Notes: generated by a model not told the origin, from the letters alone. A stretch of DNA of 64,000 bases from Tenrec ecaudatus (GCF_050624435.1 NC_134542.1:11491497-11555496); one strand, 5' to 3'; positions 47,601-59,649 are shown, counted from the stretch's first letter. Numbers and translations are program-made.

Positions 47601-47787
47601 GAACGGACCCCGCTTCCCTTGGTGAACCTTGCTGGGGGATCCAGAGATGCTGGCGCGGAGTGTGGCATTGTGCGGTGGCAGAAACAAGAGTCCAGCCCCA
47701 TAGCATCTTTTGTAAGAGGGCTCTCCCTCCCCGGCACACTTAGACCTGGGGTTCGGTGCTGCAAGCTTGCTGTTGCTTGTGTGGCTG

Positions 47788-48105
47788 TTGGTGTTCAATG
47801 TCCTCGAGTCGGTTCCGACTCGCAGTGACCCTGTGTACACCAGAATGAAACACTGCTGGCCCCTGTGTCCCCTCACGAGTGTTCTTCTATCTGTGCCCCT
47901 TATTGCAGCCCCTGAGTCAGAAGAGCTTGTCTAGCCTTCCTCCTCTTTGCTGCCCCTCTCCGTTCCGAGCATGACGTCCTTCTCCAGGGATCAGTCTCTC
48001 CTGGCAACACGTCCAAAGGACGTGAGACGCGGCCTCAGCCGCAGCCTCCTTGCCTCTAGGAACACTCTGCCTGTATTTCTCTCATTGCGCCGTCAGTCCA
48101 CACGA
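47788..48105 (-). mobile_element. RTE LINE 3' end
   Basis: The tail complement 'cgagtcggttccgactcgca' lies at the left, then 'ccgagcatgacgtccttctc' and 'caacacgtccaaaggacgtg'. Confidence 0.7.
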
Positions 48106-48930
48106 TCTGCCATGCCCCTCCCAAAGTCAAGGCAGGACTCTTGTTCCCTCCCGCTTTGCCTAGATCTTTTAGCAGCCAATGTTCCCGTGTTTCTTGTACT
48201 CGAATCGCAAACGCTTGGAATGTTCCCAAGGTGACAGAGCAAAACACCACGGAACACTGTTTACAGTCTGTCATGGAGGGGGTGGGGATCCCCCCGAGGT
48301 TTTATGAGGAGCCCACGGAGTGGTGGTTATTTATAGTGTGATCTTAGTAGCCACAGTCCAGCCCCCACCAACCTCCTGGCCCCTCCTGCTCGTACTTCCA
48401 GCACATTCTTTGAACCCCAGTGAAACAATCACTTCCTTTCAAAACCGATTCCTTTTCCCTCTGGTAAGATGAAGGAATATAAATAGGCCATTAAAAAAAG
48501 AAAAGAAAAAAGAATGGGTCCTGACTTAATTTATAAAAATATTTTGCTTCCACTAGTAGGGCATCCTGGAAGTCATTGGGATTTATAATGAGAACGTCCA
48601 ATTTGCATAAACTCGTGTGTGTGTGTGTGTGTGTGTAAACGCAGCCCAATAAAAAAAGGGCAACATTCCTTAAACTAGGTCTTTAAAAATACGTTGCCGC
48701 TGCACCTTTGGTCTCTCACAAGTTGCTACAAGGGCCGCCCTTCAGAAAGTGTGCAGGCTTGTTGCTCCTCGGGCCTGTGAACTGGCTGAGGAATGTCGCG
48801 GGCTGGGAAAGGCACGGCTTGTGTCTTTCCCCTCCAGCTTGAAACAGGCGAGAGGCACGTTACTGCGTCTCCAAAGCCCGGCTGCCCACCAGACCCCCAT
48901 GTGCTGGGCGCTAGCATCATCAGAACCGCA
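48106..48930. other. Intronic, no gene recognised
   Basis: It holds a (GT)n run at 48,615-48,636. Nothing else is assignable. Confidence 0.4.
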
Positions 48931-48934
48931 AATG

Positions 48935-49065
48935 AGATCCAAACTCACCGCCACCGAGTCGGCCCCATTGGGTTTCTGAGACTGTCACTGTTTATGGGAG
49001 TAGAAAGCCCCGTCCTTCTCCCTTGGAGCTGCTGGTGGTTTCAAACTGCCGACCAGGTGGATTCC
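48935..49065 (-). repeat. AfroSINE 3' part
   Basis: Tail 'aactcaccgccaccgagtcg', then 'gggagtagaaagccccgtcc' and the B-box complement 'gtggtttcaaactgccgacc'. The head and a body block are missing. Confidence 0.65.
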
Positions 49066-49164
49066 AGTACCCTCCTATGTCCCACAAAAACCCCAAGCTC
49101 TGGAACTGGTAACATGCACTCACGAAGATTAGGGACATGGTTAAATCACAGATATCTTTTCTCT

Positions 49165-49262
49165 AAGGAGCCTTTGCATCCAGATTGCAGCCCTGGAAAC
49201 CCCAAGGGGGCACTTCTGCATTGGCCTACAGGGCCGTAGGAGTCGGAGCCATCGGCTTCGCT
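49165..49262 (+). repeat. AfroSINE 3' part
   Basis: 'gcagccctggaaaccccaag' to 'gtaggagtcggagccatcgg' is the distal body and tail. Confidence 0.6.
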
Positions 49263-49282
49263 ACCACGCCCACTGCACGCAC

Positions 49283-49672
49283 ATCCTTGTGGTAGATGGG
49301 TGCCGTCAGGTTGGTTCCGACCCATAGCCACCCTATGGACGAGAGAAGGAAATACTGCCCGGTGCTGCCCCGTCCTGTGCCCGAGCCCATTGCTGCAGCC
49401 TCGGTGTCTATGCATCTCCTTGAGACCCTTCCTCCGTTTCACTGCCCTTCCACTTGACCAAGTGTAATGTCCTTCTCCAGGACTTACCTCTCCTGATCAC
49501 GTGCTCAAAGCATGTGAGACAAAATCTTGCCATCCTTGCTGCTCAGGAGCATTTGGGCTGTACTTCTTGCGTGTCAGATTTGTCTGTTCTTTTGGCAGTC
49601 TGTGGTACTTGCAGTGTTCTGCGCCAGCACTGTAGTTCAAACGCACCCTTTTTTTTGCTCTTCCGGAGAGGA
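49283..49672 (-). mobile_element. RTE LINE 3' end
   Basis: Tail 'ggttggttccgacccatagc', then 'ccattgctgcagcctcggtg' and 'gatttgtctgttcttttggc'. Close to the copies at 27.0 and 53.5 kb. Confidence 0.75.
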
Positions 49673-49844
49673 TGGCATTTTAAAAACAGTCTTGAACAAA
49701 AACAGCCTCGGGATATATTTTGACCAGGGACCTCAAACCACAAAATATGTGAACATTTGAATGTTTGAAATAGTTTGAATGTGCCAGTCCTCAAAAATTT
49801 TGAAAACCTAAATCCAGAGTTGCCAACATCATCAAATAAACCAA

Positions 49845-50028
49845 AGCAGTTTGTCATGGAGTCAGTTCCAACCCGAGGGGGGAACCCAGGTGGCGGCGTT
49901 TGCAGTGGCTGTGGCCTCTGAACTGGATCGCCAGATCTGTCTTCTGAGGCACATCGAGGCGGGGTTGAACCCTTAACCTTCTGGTTCGTCACAGAGAGCT
50001 TAGCCATTGTGCCAACCAGGGATGCCAA
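49845..50028 (-). repeat. AfroSINE, variant body
   Basis: The middle carries the 'gaggcacatcgaggcggggt' arm of the variant type. The head 'gccaaccagggatgcc' is at the right. Confidence 0.6.
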
Positions 50029-50521
50029 TATATCATATTACAACCCATCCTCAAATGACAAGGATGCTTGGGATCTGTGAGTGGATACAAGCACCTAGGT
50101 AACATTAATTACAATTGCATTGTTCCTACTTCTGCAGTCCCAATTCATTGCAAAGGCTTCAGGACGGTCCTTCCAGCCTTCCTTTGAAAGACTGACAGCA
50201 TCCTTGCCTTGTTTTGACAAGATTTACGTCTTCATTTCCAACAGCAGCTCATCCACTTCCGTTCTATACATGTACTTCTTTTGATGTTAATTATGGCTTA
50301 CCGATCTAGATACCAGCGTCACGTTTGTGCAGTGGTTTGAAGCAATGAGGAAGCTATTTGAAAAATAATTATTCTATCACAGTTACCTCTGTCTGTAAAA
50401 AGAGGCTGGTTATTAAGTTTGTGACGGCTTAGAACCCTTCTCTAATCTGAGCCTCTGCACATTCCTGTTCTTCCTCTGGGGTAGACTGGTGCTAATTAGC
50501 ACCTCTCTGAAAATGTGTTCT

Positions 50522-50662
50522 TGGTTGCCTGTCAGTTACTCCACCCATGGAGACCCCATGGGCACAGCGTGAAACTGCTCCACCAGGTTCCCAAGGTGCT
50601 CAGAAGTTCACCATGCAGGCCTCTTGGTGGGCTTGAGTCAGTAACCTTTGGGTTAGTAGACA
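50522..50662 (-). repeat. AfroSINE, divergent
   Basis: Only the tail ('gttactccacccatggagac') and the B-box complement ('gggcttgagtcagtaacctt') are recognisable. Confidence 0.4.
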
Positions 50663-50699
50663 GTTTTTGCTAGTGATGCTAATCTATTTTTGTGGTGTT

Positions 50700-51256
50700 T
50701 TTTCATCATTTTATTGGGGAATTGTGCAACTCTTATCACAATCCATGTGTACATCAATTGTATAAAGCACATTTGTACACTCGTTACCCTCATCCTTCTC
50801 AAAACATTTGCTCTCCACATAAGCCCCTGGCATCAGCTCTTCATTTTTCCCCTTCCCACCCTTCTCCCCCCTCCCTCATGATAATTTATAAATTATTGTC
50901 TTGACATATCTTACACTGTCCGATATCTCCCTTCACCCACTTTTCTGTTGTCCATCCCCCTGGGAGGAGGTTATATGTAGATCCTTATAATCAGTTCCCT
51001 TTCTTTACTCCACCCTCCCGGTATGGCCACTCTCACCACTGGTCCTGAAAGGATCATCTGCCCTGGATTCCCTGTGTTTCCAGTTCCTCTCTGTACCAGT
51101 GTACATCTTCTGGTCTAGCCAGATTTGTAAGGTAGAATTGGGATCATGATAGTGAGTGGGGAGGAAACATTTAGGAACTAGAGGAAAGTTGTATGTTGTA
51201 AGTTTCATCATTGCTACCCTGTACCCTGACAAGCTCACCTTCCCGCGACCCTTCTG
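50700..51256 (-). mobile_element. L1 3' UTR, 5'-truncated
   Basis: The left end has the complement of 'ccccaataaaatgatg'. The body matches 8,440-9,000 ('gaggaggttatatgtagatc', 'ggtagaattgggatcatgat'). It stops at 'cccttctgtag'. No clear TSD. Confidence 0.8.
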
Positions 51257-51383
51257 TAGCTTTCTTTATCAATAAAAAACGTTAGAAAAGTTTTATAGAT
51301 TTTTTTTTTTGGTAAAATGATAGCTACCTGTGCACCTACAACCAGCTTCCCCTGGTTGGGGTATCTTATAGTTGTATACTGCC

Positions 51384-51566
51384 CTGGTATAGATTGGGTC
51401 ACGTACTGGGTTGCTAACCACAGAGCAAGTAGTTCGAACCCACCAGTCACTCTTTAGGAGAATGTGAGGCTTTCTACTCCTGTAAAGATTTACAGCCTTG
51501 GGAACCCAAAGGGGGCAGTTCTACCCTGTGCTAGGGTTGGACTCAACTTCATGACAGTACGTTGGA
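51384..51566 (+). repeat. AfroSINE
   Basis: B-box 'agtagttcgaacccaccagt', body 'ctttctactcctgtaaagat' and tail 'ggactcaacttcatgacagt'. Confidence 0.75.
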
Positions 51567-51925
51567 GTGAGCTAATATTGATGTGTGTGGTATATTTCTC
51601 CTTCGCCACTTAATTTATAAATCAATCATTATTAGTTACTCAGTTTACACTCTAGGTTATAAACTAATCGATGTATGGTGCTGGTCTCACTTTGAGCACT
51701 TGGAGCTCTTTGGGCGGCTCCCAAGCCTTTGTTGCTTAGCACTTCCTTACGTGTTGGAGAATGGTGTTAGCAAGCAAGCTCTGAGTACAGGGTGTGTTTA
51801 TTGTTCCTGGGCCATCGTTCCCTCCCGGCCCTCTAGCTGATGGAGCAAAGGAGGATTTGTGTATACTGATCTGTATACCTATACGCATCTGTCAACATTT
51901 TCTATACTTAATTCCCTGCACAAGG

Positions 51926-52057
51926 TTGGCTGGTCAAGCCCGCCAGCTCCTCCAAGAGAGAAAGATAAGGCTTCTACTCCTGTGAAGAGTTACGGCCCCA
52001 GAAAGCCAAAGGGGCCATTGCCATGAGTCAGAGTTGGCTGGAGGCAATGAGAGGGTG
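51926..52057 (+). repeat. AfroSINE, head missing
   Basis: It starts at the B-box ('ctggtcaagcccgccagctc') and retains the body and tail. Confidence 0.65.
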
Positions 52058-52375
52058 GTGGGTATGGTGTCGGGGCAGCGACTAAGGGAGCGGGGCCGAA
52101 GGGGTTGGGGAAGGCACTCATGTTTTGTTCGATTCCCGGCTACAGAGCAAACTTAAGAATCTGAGACCATGCGTGTTTCACCGTCCCATCCCACATAGTT
52201 CTCTTTTTAAGTTTGTTTGTGTTTTGGGAAACAGACATGGCTTTTCCTTCTTTCGGAAACTGCCATGGCTTGTTGGGTAATTATGGCAGTCTCGAATTCC
52301 TTACCTATTAGATCACACTGGTCCCAGCGAGGTGTCTTTTATAACCGCCGGAGTGTTTTCTTCATATATTTAACC

Positions 52376-52461
52376 TCGAGTTGCATGTGTAATTTTTCAA
52401 ACACATTCCCTTCTGATCTCGAGTTGCATGTGTAATTTTTCAAACACATTCCCTTCTGATC
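52376..52461. repeat. Perfect 43-bp tandem duplication
   Basis: 52,376-52,418 and 52,419-52,461 are identical (beginning tcgagttgcatgtgtaattt). Confidence 0.95.
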
Positions 52462-52667
52462 AGTTCTGTTGTCTGTACTTGTTGACTGCGAAAGCTTGGG
52501 ACAAGTCTCTTCAAAGAGAAAACGCCAAAGACTCCGGCTCTCTTTACACATCAATCTTGCACCAAAGTGATAAAAATTATTCCCAGCAGACCCGCCAGCA
52601 AGCTCAGGATCTGTTTTTTGAACCGCAGACTGAACTGAAAGGATGACTAGGTGCCTGCTCCTGATCT

Positions 52668-52875
52668 TGATGGATGGCTTAGTGGGCTGAATGGAGGGCT
52701 GCTTGATGAAAGATCTCTGTTTCAAACCCACCAGCCCGACTCCACTGGAGAAGGGCGAGGTGCTCTGCCCCCATCCAGATTGACAGCATGGGTGGAAATC
52801 TCAATGGGGCAGGTTTTCTCTGTCCTGGAGGGTTGCTATGCATACAAATCTACTCGATGTCAGTGGGTTATTTGG
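52668..52875 (+). repeat. AfroSINE, divergent head
   Basis: B-box 'ctgtttcaaacccaccagcc', body 'gggcaggttttctctgtcct' and tail 'atctactcgatgtcagtggg'. Confidence 0.7.
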
Positions 52876-52879
52876 TTTA

Positions 52880-53510
52880 ATGACCTTTATTTGGAAATAT
52901 CCAGAAACAGTGCAAACAGAAAGCCAGCGCCCATTCACCAGGGATGCTCACAGTATCCTCTGTAGGATTTTGATGGCTTGGTTTTACACATCCTGGATTG
53001 AACCACTGCCTGAAGGGAATTGGTATTCCTGGACTGTTTTTGCATGTACAGTGCCACCAACCCCCCTGGTGTACATCTGCTGGGCTATTTATGAAACCAC
53101 TTTAGCCAACAGCTGAAGATCAAAAGATGCTATATCGGGAAGGGTCCTAAATGTGAGGATCTGTGGTGAAAAAAAAAAAGGTGTAGTATCCCAAAGATAA
53201 GGACATTTAAAACCGGAAGCTGGGGTAACTTATTGCTTCCTGTATAAGTGTCCTTATCAGTATGATAAGCCTTAGGTTTCAGTTCTGCTTCCCTGATCTC
53301 AAGATTTCTTTCTTGTAATCAGTTCCTGTAAGAGGATTAAAAATTTGAGAGTGAGAGAAAGGCTGGTGTGGGAAAAGAAAGAATTTACCGGCATCCCTTT
53401 CCCCATCTTGATAAGTTGATTTCTCATTTCCTATCCCTCTTAGTGTTTGCTTGGCTAAGAGAAAAAGTCTATTCCATAGACTCTGTGTATGTGTGCGCGC
53501 GCATGTTCTG
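52880..53510. other. Intronic, no feature recognised
   Basis: No repeat or gene that I can support. An A-run lies near 53,168. Confidence 0.35.
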
Positions 53511-53512
53511 TG

Positions 53513-54235
53513 GTTGTTCAGTGCTATTGAGTCAGTTCTGACTCATATCAACCCTGTTTGTAACAGAATGAGATACAGCCTGGTCCCGCTGGAGACTGCT
53601 TTCACAATTGTTACGTTGGAGCTACTGTGTCAGTTCAATCCCTTTCCTCAGTGGGGCTCCCTCCTTTTCGCTGACCCTCTCTACCTTCCCAAGCACGATT
53701 GATGTCCTTCTCCAGGATCGGTCCCTCCGAGTGACTTGTTCCAGAGGAGCTCTTGCAGAATCGTTGTTAAGTGCTGACCCGATAACTGGAGGTCAGTAGT
53801 TCGAACCACTAGCTTCTCTATGGGGAGAATGATGAGGCTTCCCCCTCCTGTCCATAGTTACAGTCTCAGTAACCCACAGGGAGGTCTACCTTGTGAACAC
53901 ATGCTCACAGCATGTCAGATGACTTGTTCCCATCCTTGCTTCTCAGGAGCGCATCCTGGCTGTGTCTCCTCCAAGACAGGTTTGTTTGTCCTTCTAGGAG
54001 CATTGTTTGCCAGGCACAGCATCATTCAAATGCGCCCATTCTTTGGCCTTCCTTATTCTGTGTCCCCCTTTCACAGGACGCATAAGAGGTGATTGAAAAT
54101 CCTGTGGTGTGGGGCAGTGGCATCTTCTTCCTCCAAAGGAAGCCTTTGTTCTTTTACCCTTCAAAGAGGTCTTGTCTGGCAGATTTGCCCACTTCCATAC
54201 GTCCTGTGATGTCTTCACTCTGTATACATTGGAAT
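53513..54235 (-). mobile_element. RTE LINE 3' end with nested AfroSINE
   Basis: The tail complement 'tgagtcagttctgactcata' is at the left. 'cccaagcacgattgatgtcc' precedes the SINE and 'catgctcacagcatgtcaga' follows it, in the right order for one RTE copy. The right end reaches the 'gtctggcagatttgcccact' block. Confidence 0.7.
53758..53892 (+). repeat. AfroSINE nested in RTE
   Basis: 'gttaagtgctgacccgataa', B-box 'tagttcgaaccactagcttc' and part of the body. The tail is truncated. Confidence 0.65.
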
Positions 54236-54379
54236 GCAAGCTTCGCTGGAATATTATCAATGAAGCGTCACATGATAGAACTGACCAGGCTGGATACGAA
54301 AAGGGGATTTATGAGTTATCTTCTGATTTGGCACCTCCCAGGGCCAGTCATTGAACGAAGGAAGAACAAAGAAGAATGG

Positions 54380-54868
54380 AGGCATTTGCGGGATGGTTCT
54401 GTCGAGGAATATTGAGAGTGTCATGGACTGCCAAAAGCTCAAACACATCTGTCTCGGGAGATGTACAACCAGAATGTTCCTTAGAAGAAAGGGTGGTGAC
54501 ACTTGGTCTCACATACTGTACATACTCGTGTATAAGCTGAGTTTTTCAGCACACTTTTTTAATGGAAGTTTTTGTGGTAAAGTTAGGTGCTGCGGCTGAT
54601 ATTCGGGTTGGCTTATGCTTGAGTATATATGGTACTTTGGACATATTGTCAGGAGAGAGCAGTCCCTGGAGGAGGACATCATGCTTGGTAAAGGAGAGGA
54701 GCAGAGAAAACGAGGGGGGCCCTCCAGGAGGTGGTTGATACAGTAGCTGCAACCCTGGGCTCAAACACAAGAGCCCACGTGAGATGGCACAGGACTGCTC
54801 AGGGCAGTGTTTCGTCCCGTTGTACACAGGGTCGCCGTGAGTCGGAACTGATGGGATGGTGCCTACCA
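54380..54868 (+). mobile_element. RTE LINE 3' end interrupted by a MITE
   Basis: 'gaatattgagagtgtcatgg' and 'accagaatgttccttagaag' lie before the MITE, 'ctttggacatattgtcagga' after it, and the 3' tail 'gtgagtcggaactgatggga' ends the copy. Confidence 0.8.
54514..54634. mobile_element. Mariner-like MITE inserted in RTE
   Basis: The ends tactgtacatactc and gagtatatatggta match the element at 5,051-5,168 with a few changes. The RTE copy at 26.2 kb lacks the insert, so the TA target is directly visible. Confidence 0.85.
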
Positions 54869-55014
54869 ACAACCATAACAAAAGGACCAATGCTTCTTGG
54901 ATACACTTTTCTGTTTTTGACATTGGGCGCACTCAGATTTTCTGCAATCTCTGGGTTGGAGTTCAAGTTCCCTCAGAGGCGCCTTGAAACCGATTGGTGA
55001 CCTGCTTCCGTAAG

Positions 55015-55105
55015 TTCAGTCTTTGAAGACCCTCTGGATCTAAGCTGTCCTCTGACACACGCTTGGGGTTGTCATGATTTGGGGTCAACTCAATGACCAC
55101 TGGTG
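55015..55105 (+). repeat. AfroSINE 3' fragment
   Basis: Only the distal end ('ggttgtcatgatttggggtc', 'aactcaatgaccactgg') is recognisable. Confidence 0.45.
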
Positions 55106-55109
55106 ACCC

Positions 55110-56325
55110 TTTCCCCAGACTGTCCTAGAGTATTGTTCCCAGGGTCAGGGAGAAGAATCTAGGAAGTGGAATTCTAAGGTTCGATTGCCTTCCAAGCCAA
55201 TCTTTGCAGTCGTTGGACTTAAACACCACCACACCTCGTTCCCCCTCAGTGCACAAAGGGACTCCGGTTAACTAGCCTTCCATGTTACAAAAACAAATTC
55301 AAAACCCAGTTGGTTCCTCCGTGTCTTGACTGGACACAGTGGAGCGCGACTGAGGGCTGCCTGCGAAGGACTTGAACTCTCCAGATTCCCCCCCCCCCCC
55401 CCACTGTTCAATCCAAGGAAACCAGGTTAAGTGGGTTCTGAGCTTGGCAGAGGGAGAAGAGCAGAAAAAGGTTCCACATGTGGACCGCACCACTTTATTA
55501 GCTGTAAAGGAGAAGGTCAGGATTAGAGGTGTCATGCCTTTATTGCGTTTTAAAAGGCGGTACTGCGGCATGCGCTTTATAGTTCCTGTGGATCTGGTTA
55601 TATGTGGAATATGGAAAATCAAAGTATTACTTGGGTAGCGGAGAAGCCCTCTCCTACACAACATTCTCGCCTACTTTCACGGCTTGGCGCAGGCTCTCCT
55701 GAAGCCAGGGATGGCGAGGGATCTGGTGTTCGGCGTGGGACCAGGCAGAAGGGAGGGCCTTCTTGGAGAGATGAAGAAAGCAAAGCCAGCAGCGTGACCA
55801 CCTCCGGGGGGACCGAAGGACTTAGATGTCCCCTTCGAGGCTGGCCACAGGGTCAAAAGGAGACCATTGACTTGTCCCAAAGAAAGGGCAGGAATTCGAG
55901 AGGAGAAGGGAGTGTACTCACTCACCCTGACACACCGACTTTGGCTTTTCATCGTGGCTGCTCTCTCCATGTGATGGCCTTGGCTGCGCTGGGATTTCCG
56001 GGAGGGAAGGGAGCGTGATAGAGATGGGACCTTCGGCTTGGTCTTGATTTGCAGTTGCCGATGTCAGAGGCCTGCAGGAAGGTGATAGTGGTGCTAAGTG
56101 GTTAATGAGTGGCTTGCAGCGGGTCCTCTTTCCTGTGCACAAGTGCATGGTATTATCGGGCTAAGCAGAACAATCACGTAAGGGCCTCGCTAGGCTCTTT
56201 CATGTTCCAAAATTATTTCAGGCCATTTGGCTCCAGTGGCCAGGGGAATAGCAAATGAGAAGCAAAGGGGTGGGTTGGAGGAGCGATGACTTCAGTGACA
56301 GCTCCCAATCATCCCCAACGATTAA
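55110..56325. other. Intronic, no gene recognised
   Basis: A C-run lies at about 55,388-55,402. The plus-strand frame 55,602-56,018 shows no domain. Nothing else is assignable. Confidence 0.35.
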
Positions 56326-56329
56326 CAGC

Positions 56330-56590
56330 TGAAGTGTCTCTCAGCTGATGAATGAATACACAAAATGTGGCATATGTGTACAAGGAAACATTTCTTCGTC
56401 ATCAAAGGAAGTGATGTCTGAACCCACACAGCCTCATGGACACACCTATAAAACATCACAATAAGACAAAATTGTGCGATCTCACTTGAACTTGACAAAA
56501 ATACAGAAACCAAACTCGATAAGGGGTGGAGAGAGTGTTTGCTTAGGGTGCATCGAGTACGTGTTAATGCGGATGGAATCATTTGCAAAA
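56330..56590 (+). repeat. Old L1 (L1M-type) fragment
   Basis: 'aaatgtggcatatgtgtaca', 'acccacacagcctcatggac' and 'ggtggagagagtgtttgctt' follow the degraded 3' end of an ancient L1. Confidence 0.5.
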
Positions 56591-56603
56591 TGCCTTGAGA
56601 ATA

Positions 56604-56757
56604 GATGGCCCTGGTGGCACAGTGGTTAAGCGCTGGGATGCCAACGCAAAGGTTGGCGGTTCAAACCCACCAGCCGCTCCATGTCTATAAAGACTACAGC
56701 GTTGGGTGCCTGTAGGGCAGTTCTACTCTGTCCTATACAGTTGCTGTACATTGTAGC
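56604..56757 (+). repeat. AfroSINE, well-preserved head
   Basis: Head 'ccctggtggcacagtggtta' and B-box 'ggcggttcaaacccaccagc' are the clearest pol III-type boxes among the SINEs here. The body has a deletion after the B-box. Confidence 0.85.
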
Positions 56758-57138
56758 ACTTGAACAGAGGCCAAGCTTCCTTCCTTCCTTCCTGCCTTCC
56801 TTTCTTCCTAGTGATGGTTGTAGTCACTGTCACTGAATTATACATGAGGCACTGTGGAATGGCTGGATGTTTTGCCGTCTATATATTCACAGTAGAACAA
56901 ATCAACAACTTGGCTGATTCACAGAAAGCAGTTGACCATAGCCAATTTGTGATCTCTAATTGCCCAGGAGGCAAGGGTTAGGATTTTAGTGATTTTTACT
57001 CTCTTGCTTCCCGTTGAAGTCAATTATGCAGACGCACCTATGGATTTCTTCTTGCGGGATGAGTGTGCTTCCCAGCCCTCCACAGTGGACCAGAAAGGAG
57101 AGCAGGGAAACTGTTGTCACAGGAGAGGCAGGAAAGCT

Positions 57139-57305
57139 CCTGGAGTCCCTGGTGGCACAGTGGCTATGCTCTGGGCTTTGCACCAAAAGCTTGTGGGGTT
57201 GAAAGCACCCACAGGGTGCCTTGGAAGAAAGGTCTAGTGAGCTGTCTTCTGAAATGTCACAACCATGGCAACCCAATGGAGTACCTCCTGGTCTACCAGA
57301 TAACT
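57139..57305 (+). repeat. AfroSINE, variant body
   Basis: Head 'agtccctggtggcacagtgg', then the variant arm 'agggtgccttggaagaaagg'. Confidence 0.7.
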
Positions 57306-57540
57306 TCTCGGCATGTCTGGTGAATAAGGCATCATCGTGCATGTTTGTGCCGTGCAAATCGAGCACCTCTGACCTCTTGAGCTCACAGACAGTGCGTGTT
57401 GTACAAATCGAAGGTCTGCGGCCACCCTACAGCCACCAAGTCTGTTGGGGCCACTTCCCCTCCCCCCCAACCCCTGACAGCATGTAATTCTCACAGTACT
57501 TCTAACTCCCCGCCCACCATAATGCTCTTTATTGCACACT

Positions 57541-57735
57541 GAAGAGCTCTAGTTGCATAGTGAGTTAAGGGGTAGGCTGCTAATCAAATCCCCCAGCCAA
57601 CTCCAAAGGAGAAAGAGGAGTCTGTTTGCTCCCGTTAAGCTATTCCGGCTCTGAAACCCTGTGGAGTACTCCTACTTGGTCCTGCAGAGTTGTTAGGGGT
57701 CAGGCCCTGCGTACTCAGTGGCAGTGGGTTTTTTG
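57541..57735 (+). repeat. AfroSINE
   Basis: The B-box is deleted ('taatcaaatcccccagccaa'). The tail 'actcagtggcagtgggtttt' is clear. Confidence 0.65.
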
Positions 57736-57739
57736 TTTG

Positions 57740-59515
57740 TTTGTTTTAATTACACATACAGCAGACTACAGAAAAATGTAAACACAATTTTCAGATGTAT
57801 TGGAAAGCAGACAAAAATGCATATGACTAACTTGGTTTGCTGTATTGCAGTGGCCTGGAACTAAGCCTCTAAGATCTGCTTGCATATTATTCTAATGGAA
57901 GGGAGGAATAATAACAAAGGGAGGGAAAGGGATTTTAGGAGCAGCAGCTACAGAGTGCTACCTACAGTGGGATCAGACAAGGCCAGGGTATCTGGGGAGG
58001 TAGGGAGAGGGCCAGGAGATGCAGCTGGAATAGTTGGCTTGGGCCAGATCTTGAAGTCCAGTCCTGAGAGACCATTGGGGACCCCTTGGATTCCATTTAA
58101 GTGTGATGAGAATCTTAGTAGGAAGGTTACTGTTATGGGCTAAGACCATCCAACATGCCCATGAGGTTTTCTGTTGGGGACATAATGAGATTCTTCATGG
58201 CATCCCTGCACCCACTGTCTCCATTTGTGTTTGAGTCAATCAGCTGGGATCTCCTAGATGGGAACTGAAGTTATCTCAGCTCTAGATGGTCTTAGGTTAG
58301 CTTCCAGCATTACCCAGTCATACGCTAGGGGCTCCTCAGGGAGATGTCTTCGTCTTCTTGGTTGCTAGAGCAACCTATCAGTCATTTCAGCCTCTTGGTC
58401 CTACTTCCAAGCCACTTGAGTATTGGTCCACTTCTACCCACCTGAGTATTACTGACACACTCCAAGATTGGAAGACATCCCTATTCCAATTTCTTCTAGA
58501 AAAAATGGCTAAGACCTTTCCTTCTGGGATGGGGTTTGTGCTTTAAGTCTCCAACAAGCTTTTTAATCGGATAATAGTTCAACCCAATTGACGCATACTT
58601 TGAATTGGCCATTTTGCTTGGGAATTCACGTGAACTGATGTGACCCATTCATACACTGGCCCTTATTTCAGCACTCATTTTACTTGAAGTGAGTTTGGGG
58701 TTATGAGATCCCAAATTAGACTTGGTGGCTGCCCCATTGACTGACACTGCGTAGATTGCTGTGTGTCTTAGAAGTTCAATACTCATTCATTAAAATCCTT
58801 TCATCTCTCTGTTCGCTAGATGTTATTTTGTTCTCACTCCCTCGTTTTAGAGCCTTTTTTTAAGATGAGATTTAAAACCCAGAATGGAAGCATTTGGCAC
58901 CAAACAGGTGTAGAGAGAGTGAGTTTTGACTTTCACTGTTTTTGGGTGGTGGGGTGGGGTTGTTGCTTTGGTGAGTTTGTTTAAACTGGGTTGTACTTCA
59001 TAGACCATGATACTGGCCGGGTGAACTCTCGGGGGTGATGTTGACTATGTCATTTGTGTTTAGGTGTTAATTCTGTGCTCATTCTTGTTGTGAGCTGCTC
59101 TGGACAGCTGGTTTCATGGAGACATGTTAGCGGGCAGTTGAAACCAAATCCCGCCATATGGTGGGGGCGGGGCAGGTGGTAGGAGACTGATCTTCATTAT
59201 CTTGAGTTCCTGTAATTACAAGGATTTAGGAGGGAAGTAGATGTTATAAAAACACTCATTAATGAACTAATCACTTCTAAACTCTCTCCTGGCTCGCCAT
59301 CACTCTGCACTTAAGACTAGCGACCTCCTCCGGCAACTCAGAAGTACACCACTGGCCGAAGATGCAGGATCTCATGAGGTCACTGAAAGTGATGTCAGAA
59401 CAGTGCTGGGATTGACCAGCGGAATCAGTGACATCGAAGGACCGAGCAGAATTAGATGAGTAGACTGTGAAGATTCAAGCCAAGAGGGACGACTGCTTCA
59501 GTCCTGTTGTTGTGA
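57740..59515. other. Intronic, no feature recognised
   Basis: Unique-looking. Short open frames at 57,880-58,143 and 58,358-58,546 have no family resemblance. Confidence 0.35.
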
Positions 59516-59519
59516 GGTC

Positions 59520-59645
59520 CCAGCAAGTTGGCTCTGCCTCTTCGCGACACTACACACCCCAGGAGGAAACATTGCGTGGTCTTGCGCTGTCCGCATGGCG
59601 GTGGTTGTTGTGTGAGCCCATTGTTGCAGCCACAGTGTCTCGCAG
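59520..59645 (-). mobile_element. RTE LINE 3' fragment
   Basis: 'gtgagcccattgttgcagcc' and flanking bases match the RTE 3' end. The rest is decayed. Confidence 0.55.
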
Positions 59646-59649
59646 GACT

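Noticed and set aside
56604-56680. tRNA gene from pol III-like A and B boxes
   Set aside because: The boxes belong to an AfroSINE head. The rest of the SINE body follows and no cloverleaf acceptor stem is evident.
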